A stretch of 5,639 bases of DNA from Thermogutta sp. (GTDB taxonomy: Bacteria; Planctomycetota; Planctomycetia; Pirellulales; Thermoguttaceae): positions 1 to 5,639 of the forward strand of contig JAAZNR010000019.1 in assembly GCA_012798155.1 (NCBI GenBank). The letters are read 5' to 3'. The notes under the pieces are model-generated. The model saw only the letters and a program-made list of their open reading frames with translations, ran no database searches and was not told the origin of the DNA. The position numbers were made by a program, and so were the translations under genes. This document shows, piece after piece, positions 1-5,639 of this stretch (the first letter of the stretch is position 1; each line of letters begins with the position of its first letter).

Positions 1-1
1 C

Positions 2-1666
2 CCGGTTCTCGCCGGTTGGACGTTGGCTCATTCCGATGAGAGCGACGGGAATCCCGCCGACGGCCTGGGTGTCTGGGAAATCACCGTGGAGCCCCTGGCG
101 GACGGCGCGTACACGGTGTGGGTCGAAGTCGAGGACCTGGCCGGCAACATCAGCGAGGGCAGCGACGAAGTGTCGATCACGATCGACACGTCGCTTCCCC
201 AGATTCCGACGATCGACCTGCAAGACGCGGACGACACGGGGCGTTCCGCTCTGGACCAGGTGACGATCGGCGACCCGACTCAAGGCCCGGGCGTGGTGGA
301 CGTCCGCATCTCGGCTGAGCCGGGAAGCACGGTGTACATCAAGGACGGTAACACGATTGTCGATACCTTCGTTTTCGATGCGGCATTCGACCTGGCAGAC
401 GGTTTGGCGGACGGCTTCGGCGTGCGGACGATCGACTTCAACGCCAACGAGGTCGCGTACAGCATCCCGGCCGAGGGGCCGCACCCGCTGACCGTCGAGG
501 CCTTCGACGCCGCGGGGAATTCTCGGCAATCCGAGCAGTTGCTCGTGACCGTGGACTATACCTCAGCGTTGCTCCCGGCTACTCCCGATCTCTCGCCGAG
601 TTCGGATAGCGGTGCTTCCGAGGCCGACGACGTCACTCGGATCAACGCTCCGGCCTTCCAGGGGGTAGGCGAGGCGAACGCGTCGGTCCGAATCTGGGCG
701 GAGGATGCGCTGGGGCAGATTCGCCTGGTCGGCCAGGCCGTGGTAGGCTCGGACGAAAGCGACGGGGACCCGGCCGACGGGCTTGGAGTGTGGGAAGTTA
801 CCGTCGAACCGCTCGACGACGGCGTGTATCGCATTTACGCGGAATTGGAAGACCAAGCGGGCAATCCGAGTGCCTGGTCCGACTATTTGACCGTCGAGAT
901 CGACACGTACGAGCCGAACACGCCGTATCTCGACCTCATCACGGCGGATGATACGGGCCGCGGCGACGGGGACAACATCACTCGCGATAACACGCCGATC
1001 TTCACGGCGGCCGCCGGCGACCCGAATGCGTCGGTTCATCTCTTCGCCGACAATCTGCGTTACCGCATTTACGATCGCACGGAAGGCGGCGGCGATGTCT
1101 TGGTCTATGACAGCGGCGCCTTGTTGAACGCGAATTCGGTCAACACCGGCCCGCTGGGGCCGCTGAGCGACGGCGTTCACAACCTCAAATTGGAGGTCGA
1201 GGATCGGGCGGGGAACATCAGCCACGACTTCTTGCTGACGGTGGTCGTCGATACCGCCGTTCCGCCGGCATCGTTCGGCGAAGCCGCGACGGTTAACGAC
1301 GGCCTCCATCCGGATAGCGATAGCGGTCTGGCGAGCCTGCCCGCGACGGCTGCGGATCGCATCACCAGCGATACCACGCCGACGCTTTGGGGCCGGGCGG
1401 AAGCCGATGCCGTCGTCCAGCTCTACGCCGACATCAACGGCAACGGGGTGATCGATGCGGCGGATGTTCTCCTCGGCCGGACCACGGCGACGCCGCTCGA
1501 CGGCAACCAAGCCGAACCCGATGGTTATTGGGAAATCACCTCGGCGGTGGACCTGAACAACCCGGCCTACTTCACGCCCGACGGCCTTCGCCCACTGCTG
1601 GCCCAGGCGACCGACCCTGCCGGCAACCGTTCCGTTACCGATCAGCTCAGCATCTGGATCGACACG
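2..1666 (+). other. Array of bacterial Ig-like domains (one partial, four complete)
   Basis: Domain borders follow the recurring end-strand motif (V/I)DT: IDT at 182-190, VDYT at 551-562, IDT at 899-907, VDT at 1247-1255 and IDT at 1658-1666. This gives units 2-190 (partial), 191-562, 563-907, 908-1255 and 1256-1666. Most units share a front motif such as DDTGR or SDSG, followed by D-x-(I/V)-T and an (N/T)-x-P strand. All have a late D-x-A-G-N-x-S-like loop (DLAGNIS, DAAGNS, DQAGNPS, DRAGNIS, DPAGNRS). This is the Big_13-type signature seen in long bacterial adhesins, where the array acts as a stalk. The exact family name is from memory. The first and third units are closest to each other (29 of 40 residues identical over 35-154 and 752-871). 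Confidence 0.85.
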
Positions 1667-4600
1667 CAGAGGCCGCAGATAGAGGGCGTCTTCATTACCT
1701 CGGCGCCGGGCTTCAACCTGTTCAATCCCAAGCCCATGGACGGAGCGACGCCGCCGGTCAATGAGCTTTCCATTCGCGTTTCAGACTTGCCGAATCGGGC
1801 TACGGGTTGGCTCTATGAGGCTTTGGCCGGCAACCTAGATCCCGGCCACTTCAGCTTGGTGGGAGATGCCAACGGCGCGATCCCCATTCAGTCGGTGGCC
1901 TTTGTTTCCGATCCGGTCGTCAACGGGCTTCCGGCGTCGGGCACGATCATCCTTTCGTTCGCGCAGCCCTTGCCCGACGATCGCTTCACGCTGACCGTTT
2001 CCGATGAACTCCGCGATCCGGCGGGAAATCGCTTGGATGGCGAGGCCAACACCGTCGAACCGCAAGATCCGCCGTTGTTCCCGACGGGCGACGGGGTGTC
2101 GGGCGGAAATTTCGTGGCCCGATTCACCGTCGATAGCCGACCGGAAGTCGGGGTCTGGGCGGCCGGCTCCGTTTGGATCGACACCAACGGCAATTCCGTC
2201 TTCGACCCGGACAACGTGGATTACACCAATCGGGACATCACCTATGCCCTCGGATTCACCAGCGACGACGTGTTCGCGGGCAACTTCGCGCTGTCCGCCG
2301 GGGACGCCGCGGACGGCTTCGACAAGCTCGCGGCGTATGGTCGAGTAGACGGCAGCTTCCGCTGGTTGGTGGACACCGACAACGACGGCGTGCCCAACGT
2401 CAACTTGATCGAGCCTGCCGCGGTCAACGGCTTACCGATTGCCGGCAGGTTCGACGACAACGACGGGAACGGAGATGAAGTCGGCGTCGTAACCGCCTTT
2501 CCACCCGCCGGGGAACCTTCGTATTGGTATTTCGATACCGATCACGACTTCCAGGTTGACTACACGTTGACGAGTGAATTGCGGGGTTATCCCGTGGTGG
2601 GCGACTTCGACGGCGACGGCTTCGACGACCTGGCGACATGGATGGACGACACGTTCTACATGGATTTGGCGAACGGCGTTCCTCGCGGTTGGGACGGGGT
2701 GGTCGATACCCAATTCCGTTTCGGCTTTATCGGCACGCAAGAGCGACCCGTGGCCGCCGACATGGACCAGGACGGCTTCGACGACCTCGGCTTGTGGGTG
2801 CCCAATCGAAGCGGCCAAACTCCCGGCGAGGCCGGTGAGTGGTACTTCCTCGTTTCCGGCGGCGAGACTTTACTCAACCGGATCGTGGTCGATCCCATCA
2901 AGGGATGGAACATGATCGAGTTTACGCCGAAACCGTTCGGCAACGATATCTATCAGCAGTTCGGCGATGAGTTCGCCCTCCCCGTGGTGGGGAATTTCGA
3001 CCCGCCGGTCGTGCCGCGGACCGCGGAAACCGGCGTAACTCTGAACGGCACCGGCAACGACGATGTGCTGGAAATCGTCGCCGCCAATACGGCCGCCGAT
3101 TGGACGATCCGGCTCAACGGCGAGAATCAAGTCCTGGACGGCTCCTTGACCGCCCTGACGGTGAATCTCGGCGGCGGCAACGACCAAGTGGTCTTCACCG
3201 GCACGTCCGCCGACGACGTCCTGGACTTGGAGCCGGGGACGTTCGTGCTCTCGGGGACCGGTTACTCCATCACCGTGCTGGGCGGCGAGGTACTGACGGC
3301 GAATACGGGAGCGGGTAACGATTCCGCGGCGTTCCACGACGGCAGCGGCGATGATACGTTTACCGCTTGGCCCGGCCTGGCAACGTTACTAGGCCCCGGT
3401 TATCGGCTCGTGGTCGAGGGGGCCGAGGACGTGCGAGCGACCGCTGATCGCGGCGGCTCCGACGTGGCCATGCTGTACGATGCGGCCGGCGACGACCTCG
3501 CGGAAATCGCTCCCGGCTCCCTCGTATTGAGCGGGCAGGGATTCCGCTCGGCGGCCGAGGGCTTCGCTTTTGCCCACGCTATTGCCAGAAACGGCGGCAG
3601 CGACGTAGCCCGATTCACGGGGAGTGCGGGGACGGACGAATTCGTCGCCCGGCCGGATTACAGCACGATGCTCTCCGGCGGCCTGTTTGCCCGTGCCAAA
3701 GGCTTCGCGGCGGTCGAGATTGCCGCTCCCCTCGGCAACCAGAGCTGGATCAAGATGGTGGACGGAGAGGGCGATGACGCCTTTACCGGATCGCCCGGCG
3801 GCGCAGGCCTCCAAGGTCCCGGCTACGAGATATCGGTGTTGGGCGTGGCCTACGTTCACGCCTACGCCCGGGCCGGCGGCAACGATACCGCCGTGCTGAC
3901 CGGCTCCGGCGGCGACGACCGCTTGGTCATCGACGACCGCTTTGCCAAGCTGTTCGGCGACGGCTACTTCCTCCGTGTGAAGCTCTTCGAGACGGCGACC
4001 GTCGATACGTTGGACGGAAACGACACCGCGAAGGTGTTGGATACGCCGGGCGACGATGTGTTGACGGGCCGTGCGAACCGCTTCACCTTGCAAACGCGCA
4101 AGCAGGTCTTCGAAGGTCGGGGATTGGAGACGATCCAAGCCCTTGCCACGTACGGCGGCCAGGATACGGCCTACATGTACGATTCGGCGGGCGATGATGT
4201 GTTTACCGGCACGCCTACCCGCGGCTCCTTGGCCGGTTCCGGATTCAACCTCCAGGTCTCGGCCTTCGACTACGTGCATGCCTACTCGACCGGCGGTCGG
4301 GATGTCGCCCGGCTCACGGGATCGTCCGGTAACGACACGTATGTCGGCGACTCCGTGTACGGAAAGCTGTCCGGTTCCGGGTTCTTCCTCCGTACGAAGA
4401 ACTTTGCCGAGGTATATGTCGCCTCCGGCGGCGGGGCTGATTCCGGACGGATTACCGGCTCCGCCTCCGACGATGCCGTATTCGCCGACGGAATCGACTT
4501 CGTGCTTCAGAACCTGGATTTCGTGCAGAGCCTGAGCGGCTTCCGCAACGTACAGGTGAAAGGTTCGGGAGGTTCCGATACGGCCGAGGTCTGGAACGGC

Positions 4601-4765
4601 TTGATACTTCATGAAATCCTGCCGCTCGGCGGCGGAACGGCGCCGACCGATCCCAATACCGTCACGGCCGTCTTCCAGCAGTTCGATCAGATCCGCGTTC
4701 GCAGCAATCAGCCGGGCGGCGATCAGGACCTCGACAACGTGGACAACATTACCTTCCAGTGGTGA
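2..4765 (+). CDS. Giant Ig-like / FG-GAP-like / tandem-repeat surface protein, 5'-partial
   Basis: The frame is open from the window edge (first full codon at 2) to TGA at 4763-4765, giving 1587 residues of the C-terminal part. There is no start here: a TTG at 23 falls inside an Ig strand whose sequence continues upstream (PVLAGWT), and a later Ig domain matches across it. Residues 1-555 are Ig-like domains, 556-712 a Big_5/SbsA-like domain, 713-1005 an aspartate-loop FG-GAP/VCBS-like region, 1015-1530 eleven tandem repeats and 1531-1587 a tail. I found no cysteine and no membrane segment. Aspartate and glycine are abundant, as in calcium-stabilised extracellular proteins. Such architectures are known from adhesins and planctomycete surface proteins, so a secreted structural or adhesive role is inferred. 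No catalytic motif is visible. The C-terminus (DNVDNITFQW) carries no PEP-CTERM, LPXTG or dockerin signal. A terminator follows 88 bases after the stop. Confidence 0.93.
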   Translation, partial: PVLAGWTLAHSDESDGNPADGLGVWEITVEPLADGAYTVWVEVEDLAGNISEGSDEVSITIDTSLPQIPTIDLQDADDTGRSALDQVTIGDPTQGPGVVDVRISAEPGSTVYIKDGNTIVDTFVFDAAFDLADGLADGFGVRTIDFNANEVAYSIPAEGPHPLTVEAFDAAGNSRQSEQLLVTVDYTSALLPATPDLSPSSDSGASEADDVTRINAPAFQGVGEANASVRIWAEDALGQIRLVGQAVVGSDESDGDPADGLGVWEVTVEPLDDGVYRIYAELEDQAGNPSAWSDYLTVEIDTYEPNTPYLDLITADDTGRGDGDNITRDNTPIFTAAAGDPNASVHLFADNLRYRIYDRTEGGGDVLVYDSGALLNANSVNTGPLGPLSDGVHNLKLEVEDRAGNISHDFLLTVVVDTAVPPASFGEAATVNDGLHPDSDSGLASLPATAADRITSDTTPTLWGRAEADAVVQLYADINGNGVIDAADVLLGRTTATPLDGNQAEPDGYWEITSAVDLNNPAYFTPDGLRPLLAQATDPAGNRSVTDQLSIWIDTQRPQIEGVFITSAPGFNLFNPKPMDGATPPVNELSIRVSDLPNRATGWLYEALAGNLDPGHFSLVGDANGAIPIQSVAFVSDPVVNGLPASGTIILSFAQPLPDDRFTLTVSDELRDPAGNRLDGEANTVEPQDPPLFPTGDGVSGGNFVARFTVDSRPEVGVWAAGSVWIDTNGNSVFDPDNVDYTNRDITYALGFTSDDVFAGNFALSAGDAADGFDKLAAYGRVDGSFRWLVDTDNDGVPNVNLIEPAAVNGLPIAGRFDDNDGNGDEVGVVTAFPPAGEPSYWYFDTDHDFQVDYTLTSELRGYPVVGDFDGDGFDDLATWMDDTFYMDLANGVPRGWDGVVDTQFRFGFIGTQERPVAADMDQDGFDDLGLWVPNRSGQTPGEAGEWYFLVSGGETLLNRIVVDPIKGWNMIEFTPKPFGNDIYQQFGDEFALPVVGNFDPPVVPRTAETGVTLNGTGNDDVLEIVAANTAADWTIRLNGENQVLDGSLTALTVNLGGGNDQVVFTGTSADDVLDLEPGTFVLSGTGYSITVLGGEVLTANTGAGNDSAAFHDGSGDDTFTAWPGLATLLGPGYRLVVEGAEDVRATADRGGSDVAMLYDAAGDDLAEIAPGSLVLSGQGFRSAAEGFAFAHAIARNGGSDVARFTGSAGTDEFVARPDYSTMLSGGLFARAKGFAAVEIAAPLGNQSWIKMVDGEGDDAFTGSPGGAGLQGPGYEISVLGVAYVHAYARAGGNDTAVLTGSGGDDRLVIDDRFAKLFGDGYFLRVKLFETATVDTLDGNDTAKVLDTPGDDVLTGRANRFTLQTRKQVFEGRGLETIQALATYGGQDTAYMYDSAGDDVFTGTPTRGSLAGSGFNLQVSAFDYVHAYSTGGRDVARLTGSSGNDTYVGDSVYGKLSGSGFFLRTKNFAEVYVASGGGADSGRITGSASDDAVFADGIDFVLQNLDFVQSLSGFRNVQVKGSGGSDTAEVWNGLILHEILPLGGGTAPTDPNTVTAVFQQFDQIRVRSNQPGGDQDLDNVDNITFQW
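1430..1465 (+). other. EF-hand/dockerin-like calcium loop inside the fifth Ig-like domain
   Basis: The residues DINGNGVIDAAD have the spacing of a canonical 12-residue EF-hand loop, with D, N and N at positions 1, 3 and 5, glycine at 6, isoleucine at 8 and aspartate at 9 and 12. Only one loop is present, without the second half of a type I dockerin, and it lies between two strands of the Ig-like unit. It is therefore read as a calcium-binding insertion in the domain, not as a cohesin-binding dockerin. Calcium binding is inferred from the motif. Confidence 0.7.
1667..2137 (+). other. Big_5 (SbsA-like) Ig domain
   Basis: The segment opens with P-Q-I-E-G and a proline-rich stretch, then PPVNELSIRVSD, where the P-V-x-x-L-x-I-x-(F/V) strand is typical of the SbsA-type Ig fold. 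A strand around GTIILSFAQPLPDDRFTLTV follows, and then the hallmark D-x-A-G-N-x-L-D-G motif (DPAGNRLDG, about 2015-2043). These features fit the Big_5 family, found in S-layer and other surface proteins. It ends near FTVDSRPE, where the next module begins. At about 157 residues it is longer than the roughly 100 usual for the family, because of linkers at both ends. Confidence 0.65.
2138..3016 (+). other. FG-GAP/VCBS-like aspartate-loop region, probable beta-propeller
   Basis: This 293-residue module repeats two elements: (P/L)-(V/I)-x-G-x-F-D, seen as LPIAGRFD, PVVGDFD and PVVGNFD, and aspartate loops seen as DTNGNSVFD (from 2180), DTDNDGVPN (2372), DDNDGNGDE (from 2453), DTDHDFQVD (2534), DFDGDGFDD (2603-2629) and DMDQDGFDD (2759-2785). 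Between them lie short aromatic strands (WYF, FRW, YWYFD, FYMD). The D-x-D-x-D-G-x-x-D spacing is that of calcium loops in integrin-like FG-GAP and VCBS repeats, which form beta-propeller blades. About five blades can be counted, fewer than a classical seven-bladed propeller. The fold and the blade number are inferred. Confidence 0.65.
3044..4591 (+). repeat. Eleven tandem protein repeats of 46-47 residues (first unit 51)
   Basis: Units, read from the protein, lie at 3044-3196 (degenerate, 51 residues), 3197-3334, 3335-3475, 3476-3616, 3617-3757, 3758-3898, 3899-4036, 4037-4177, 4178-4315, 4316-4453 and 4454-4591. Each is 46 or 47 residues after the first. The pattern is (T/Y)-(G/D)-S-x-G-D-D-x-(F/L) at positions 1-9, L-x-G-x-G-(F/Y) at 18-23, G-F near 29-30, V-x-A-x-A near 33-37, and G-G-x-D-x-A-x-(L/F) at the end. 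The end motif of one unit meets the G-D-D motif of the next, giving two acidic turns about ten residues apart, reminiscent of spaced-out RTX calcium turns. The unit at 3617 has lost the GGxD motif (LGNQSWIKM) and the last unit lacks the LxGxGF strand. A repetitive beta-solenoid is the likely fold, by inference. Confidence 0.85.
4592..4762 (+). other. Unique C-terminal tail of the giant protein
   Basis: These 57 residues follow the last repeat and do not resemble it. They begin WNGLILHE, pass through a glycine- and proline-rich linker (LGGGTAPTDPNT), then a hydrophobic FQQFDQIRV strand, and end in QPGGDQDLDNVDNITFQW. There is no transmembrane helix, basic terminal cluster, LPXTG, PEP motif or dockerin pair. 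It may cap the repeat array or act as an uncharacterised sorting signal. The sequence does not decide between these. Confidence 0.5.
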
Positions 4766-4772
4766 TCCGCCG

Positions 4773-4787
4773 TCCGATCGAATCGGA
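4773..4787 (+). repeat. Short perfect inverted repeat after the stop codon
   Basis: TCCGAT (4773-4778) and ATCGGA (4782-4787) are perfect complements around a CGA loop, eight bases after the stop of the giant gene. No T-run follows, so it is not a terminator itself. It could stabilise the 3' end of the transcript or be chance. GATCCG at 4764 can compete for the right arm. Confidence 0.4.
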
Positions 4788-4853
4788 TCGAGCGAACCGG
4801 ATGCCTCCGGAATAGCTTCGCGGCGAGATCGTCGCGACCTTGACTCTGCGGCC

Positions 4854-4881
4854 GCCCCCTGCTCATGGCGGGGGGCTTTTT
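4854..4881 (+). terminator. Rho-independent terminator of the giant surface-protein gene
   Basis: GCCCCCTGC (4854-4862) pairs with GCGGGGGGC (4868-4876) as a nine-base-pair stem with one G-U pair, closed by a five-base TCATG loop and followed at once by TTTTT (4877-4881). Stem strength, loop size and T-run all fit an intrinsic terminator for + strand transcription. It begins 88 bases after the stop at 4765. On the opposite strand no T-run follows the stem, so it probably serves only the + strand gene. Confidence 0.88.
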
Positions 4882-4979
4882 CGCGCCCCGGCTCGACGCC
4901 CTTGGTTCACGTTTCGCACTTTTTCGGGGTGATTTTGGTCGAGAATGAAGCCGGCCTCCGTGCCTGAATCCGCTACCCT

Positions 4980-5009
4980 GCGGCGGCTGAGTTGGCGGCG
5001 GCTGAGTCG
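4980..5009. repeat. 15-base tandem duplication
   Basis: GCGGCGGCTGAGTTG (4980-4994) is followed directly by GCGGCGGCTGAGTCG (4995-5009), with 14 of 15 positions identical. The motif TACCCTGC also occurs on both sides, at 4974-4981 and 5025-5032. Two copies only, so this looks like a slippage duplication in non-coding DNA. No function is apparent. Confidence 0.7.
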
Positions 5010-5194
5010 GCTAGACGAATTTCGTACCCTGCCTTTGTCGAGCAGACTCGCGAAAAAGCCCTTGCCTGGATGAGCGACTTTCTCAGTCTTGCAGGCCGAT
5101 ACGGCCCGCTTGCCGCCCGAGCGGGCAAATCGGTGGCGTTCCGCGCTGCACAAACCCCCGCCGCGGCCTCGTGGACCGCGAAAACCGCACGCTC

Positions 5195-5258
5195 AAAAGG
5201 TGCGAAACTGGAAATTACCCTGAAAAGGTGCCAAACTGGAAATTCGGTTTTCTCAGGG
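5195..5258. repeat. 28-base-period direct repeat with flanking inverted repeat; possible mobile-element end
   Basis: A 22-base sequence occurs at 5195-5216 and again at 5223-5244, with one difference (G at 5204 against C at 5232). Its core is GGTGCSAAACTGGAAATT. The second copy is bracketed by CCCTGA (5218-5223) and TCAGGG (5253-5258), and AAAA and TTTT tracts extend the symmetry. Closely spaced 20-odd-base repeats beside a terminal TG dinucleotide are how transposase-binding sites are arranged at the ends of IS21-family elements. Read on the minus strand, a TG at 5255-5254 would be the tip. No istA- or istB-like coding sequence is in the window, so a relic or solo end is the most that can be said. 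A binding site for an unrelated protein is the alternative. Confidence 0.5.
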
Positions 5259-5293
5259 CGTCGGGGGGCGAGGTGCGAGGTCGGCTATCCCGA

Positions 5294-5324
5294 GATCTGG
5301 GCAACTATTCCAGGATCTGGGCAA
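5294..5324. repeat. 11-base direct repeat spanning the stop of the minus-strand gene
   Basis: GATCTGGGCAA occurs at 5294-5304 and 5314-5324. The second copy encodes part of the last residues (FAQI) of the minus-strand protein and the first lies immediately after its TAG stop. A local duplication at the 3' end of the gene would explain it, and it may mean that the present stop is recent. Confidence 0.6.
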
Positions 5325-5639
5325 AGAGATTGCGGAGGGCTTCCGCGTCGACGGGCACGGGGGTGAGTTTGCACGCTTCCGGCGTGGCCCGCAGAGCGTG
5401 TTGCACCAAACGCTCGAGATAATCGGGCGGAGCTTCGGGGGGCGGCGCGAACTTTTCCGGTAGGCCGGCCTCACGAAACACCGCGGAAAGGCGATCCAAG
5501 AGGGCCTGAATGTCGCCCTCCTCGACCGCCGGGCCGCTCCGGCAAAAGTACGCCAATTCGCGCAGGGCCTCTTGCGCGGCGCCGGCCATGAAGCGAACGG
5601 CGACCGGCCCGGCGATGGCCACGGCCCGGCCGTGCGGAA
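5305..5639 (-). CDS. Hypothetical helix-rich protein, C-terminal fragment (5'-partial)
   Basis: On the minus strand the frame is open from the window edge (first full codon 5637-5635) to a TAG stop at 5307-5305, giving 110 residues. GTG at 5622 and ATG at 5589 are possible starts, but neither has a purine-rich ribosome-binding site upstream and the frame continues to the edge (PHGRA before the GTG), so the true start is probably outside. The visible part begins AIAGPVAVRFMAG and looks mostly helical: EALRELAYFCRSG, then DIQALLDRLSAVFREAG, a proline-rich linker (FAPPPEAPPDY), LERLVQHALRAT, and a final helix DAEALRNLFAQILE. Codon use is GC-rich in third positions, which supports real coding. 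I do not recognise the family, and no catalytic motif or membrane segment is visible. It is convergent with the giant gene, so the two are not in one operon. Confidence 0.7.
   Translation of the reverse strand, partial: PHGRAVAIAGPVAVRFMAGAAQEALRELAYFCRSGPAVEEGDIQALLDRLSAVFREAGLPEKFAPPPEAPPDYLERLVQHALRATPEACKLTPVPVDAEALRNLFAQILE

Larger units (their letters stand above)
4766..5304. other. Convergent intergenic region without a credible gene
   Basis: This 539-base stretch separates the two convergent stop codons. It contains a hairpin at 4773-4787, a terminator at 4854-4881, a 15-base tandem duplication at 4980-5009, a 28-base-period direct repeat at 5195-5244 with a flanking inverted repeat, and an 11-base repeat starting at 5294. 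Open frames of about 95-125 codons exist here on both strands. Their products are arginine- and serine-rich low-complexity strings without recognisable domains, and they run across the terminator and the repeats. I see no tRNA or riboswitch. Its base composition around 5195-5255 is clearly more A/T-rich than the genes on either side. Confidence 0.7.

Noticed and set aside
23..25. TTG as the start codon of the giant gene
   Set aside because: The frame is open upstream to the edge and encodes the preceding Ig strand. There is no ribosome-binding site, and the protein would begin in mid-domain without a signal peptide.
1430..1465. Type I dockerin
   Set aside because: Only one calcium loop is present and the second conserved half is absent. 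It sits inside an Ig-like unit.
563..1510. 315-codon open frame on the minus strand opposite Ig-like domains
   Set aside because: It is an antisense shadow of codon bias. The translation is rich in R, V, A and I with no recognisable motif, while the plus strand encodes conserved Ig motifs.
3044..4591. Classical RTX nonapeptide array
   Set aside because: The GGxGxDxU spacing of nine residues is not met. The period is 46-47 residues with only two acidic turns per unit, so the RTX name would be wrong even if the chemistry is similar.
3389..4612. 407-codon open frame on the minus strand opposite the repeat array
   Set aside because: It mirrors the periodic, GC-biased codons of the repeat array. 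The product is a low-complexity string (many R, G, V, A, H) with no domain, and the plus-strand frame shows clear protein-level repeats.
5115..5126. GCCC-GAGC-GGGC hairpin as terminator of the minus-strand gene
   Set aside because: The stem is only four base pairs, lies about 180 bases beyond the stop, and has no T-run on the minus strand.
4863..5153. 96-codon minus-strand frame in the intergenic region
   Set aside because: It overlaps the terminator stem and the 15-base duplication, is R/S-rich and has no domain. It was considered as a degenerate transposase remnant but has no supporting motif.
4992..5366. 124-codon plus-strand frame across the intergenic repeats
   Set aside because: It starts inside the 15-base tandem duplication, runs through the 28-base-period repeat and overlaps the convergent gene. 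The translation looks random.

Overview
The window is a high-GC bacterial stretch with two protein-coding regions, both cut by the window edges, and about 540 bases of non-coding DNA between them. The style of the large protein suggests a planctomycete (Planctomycetota, Pirellulales-like). It is an enormous, acidic, cysteine-free secreted protein built from Ig-like domains, an FG-GAP/VCBS-like calcium-loop region and a long C-terminal array of 46-47-residue repeats. That assignment rests on remembered protein style, not on a search.

Layout. Positions 2-4765 (+) hold the last 1587 codons of one giant protein whose true start lies upstream. In order it has a partial Ig-like domain and four more Ig-like domains (2-1666), a Big_5/SbsA-like Ig domain (1667-2137), a region of repeated aspartate-rich loops that is probably a beta-propeller or integrin-like FG-GAP/VCBS fold (2138-3016), eleven tandem units of about 47 residues (3044-4591), and a 57-residue unique tail. 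The reading frame is intact throughout. About 90 bases after the stop there is a convincing Rho-independent terminator (4854-4881), so this is the last gene of its transcript.

Positions 4766-5304 contain no credible gene. They hold a small hairpin just after the stop, the terminator, a 15-base tandem duplication (4980-5009), a 22-base direct repeat with 28-base period bordered by an inverted repeat (5195-5258), and an 11-base repeat that runs into the next gene (5294-5324). The 28-base-period repeat resembles the tandem transposase-binding repeats at the ends of IS21-family elements, but no transposase is present.

Positions 5305-5639 (-) hold the C-terminal 110 codons of a convergently transcribed, helix-rich protein of unknown family. 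The two genes converge and nothing links them functionally. The most interesting content is the modular architecture and the tandem repeat array of the giant protein. I see no defence, CRISPR or biosynthetic system and no RNA gene.
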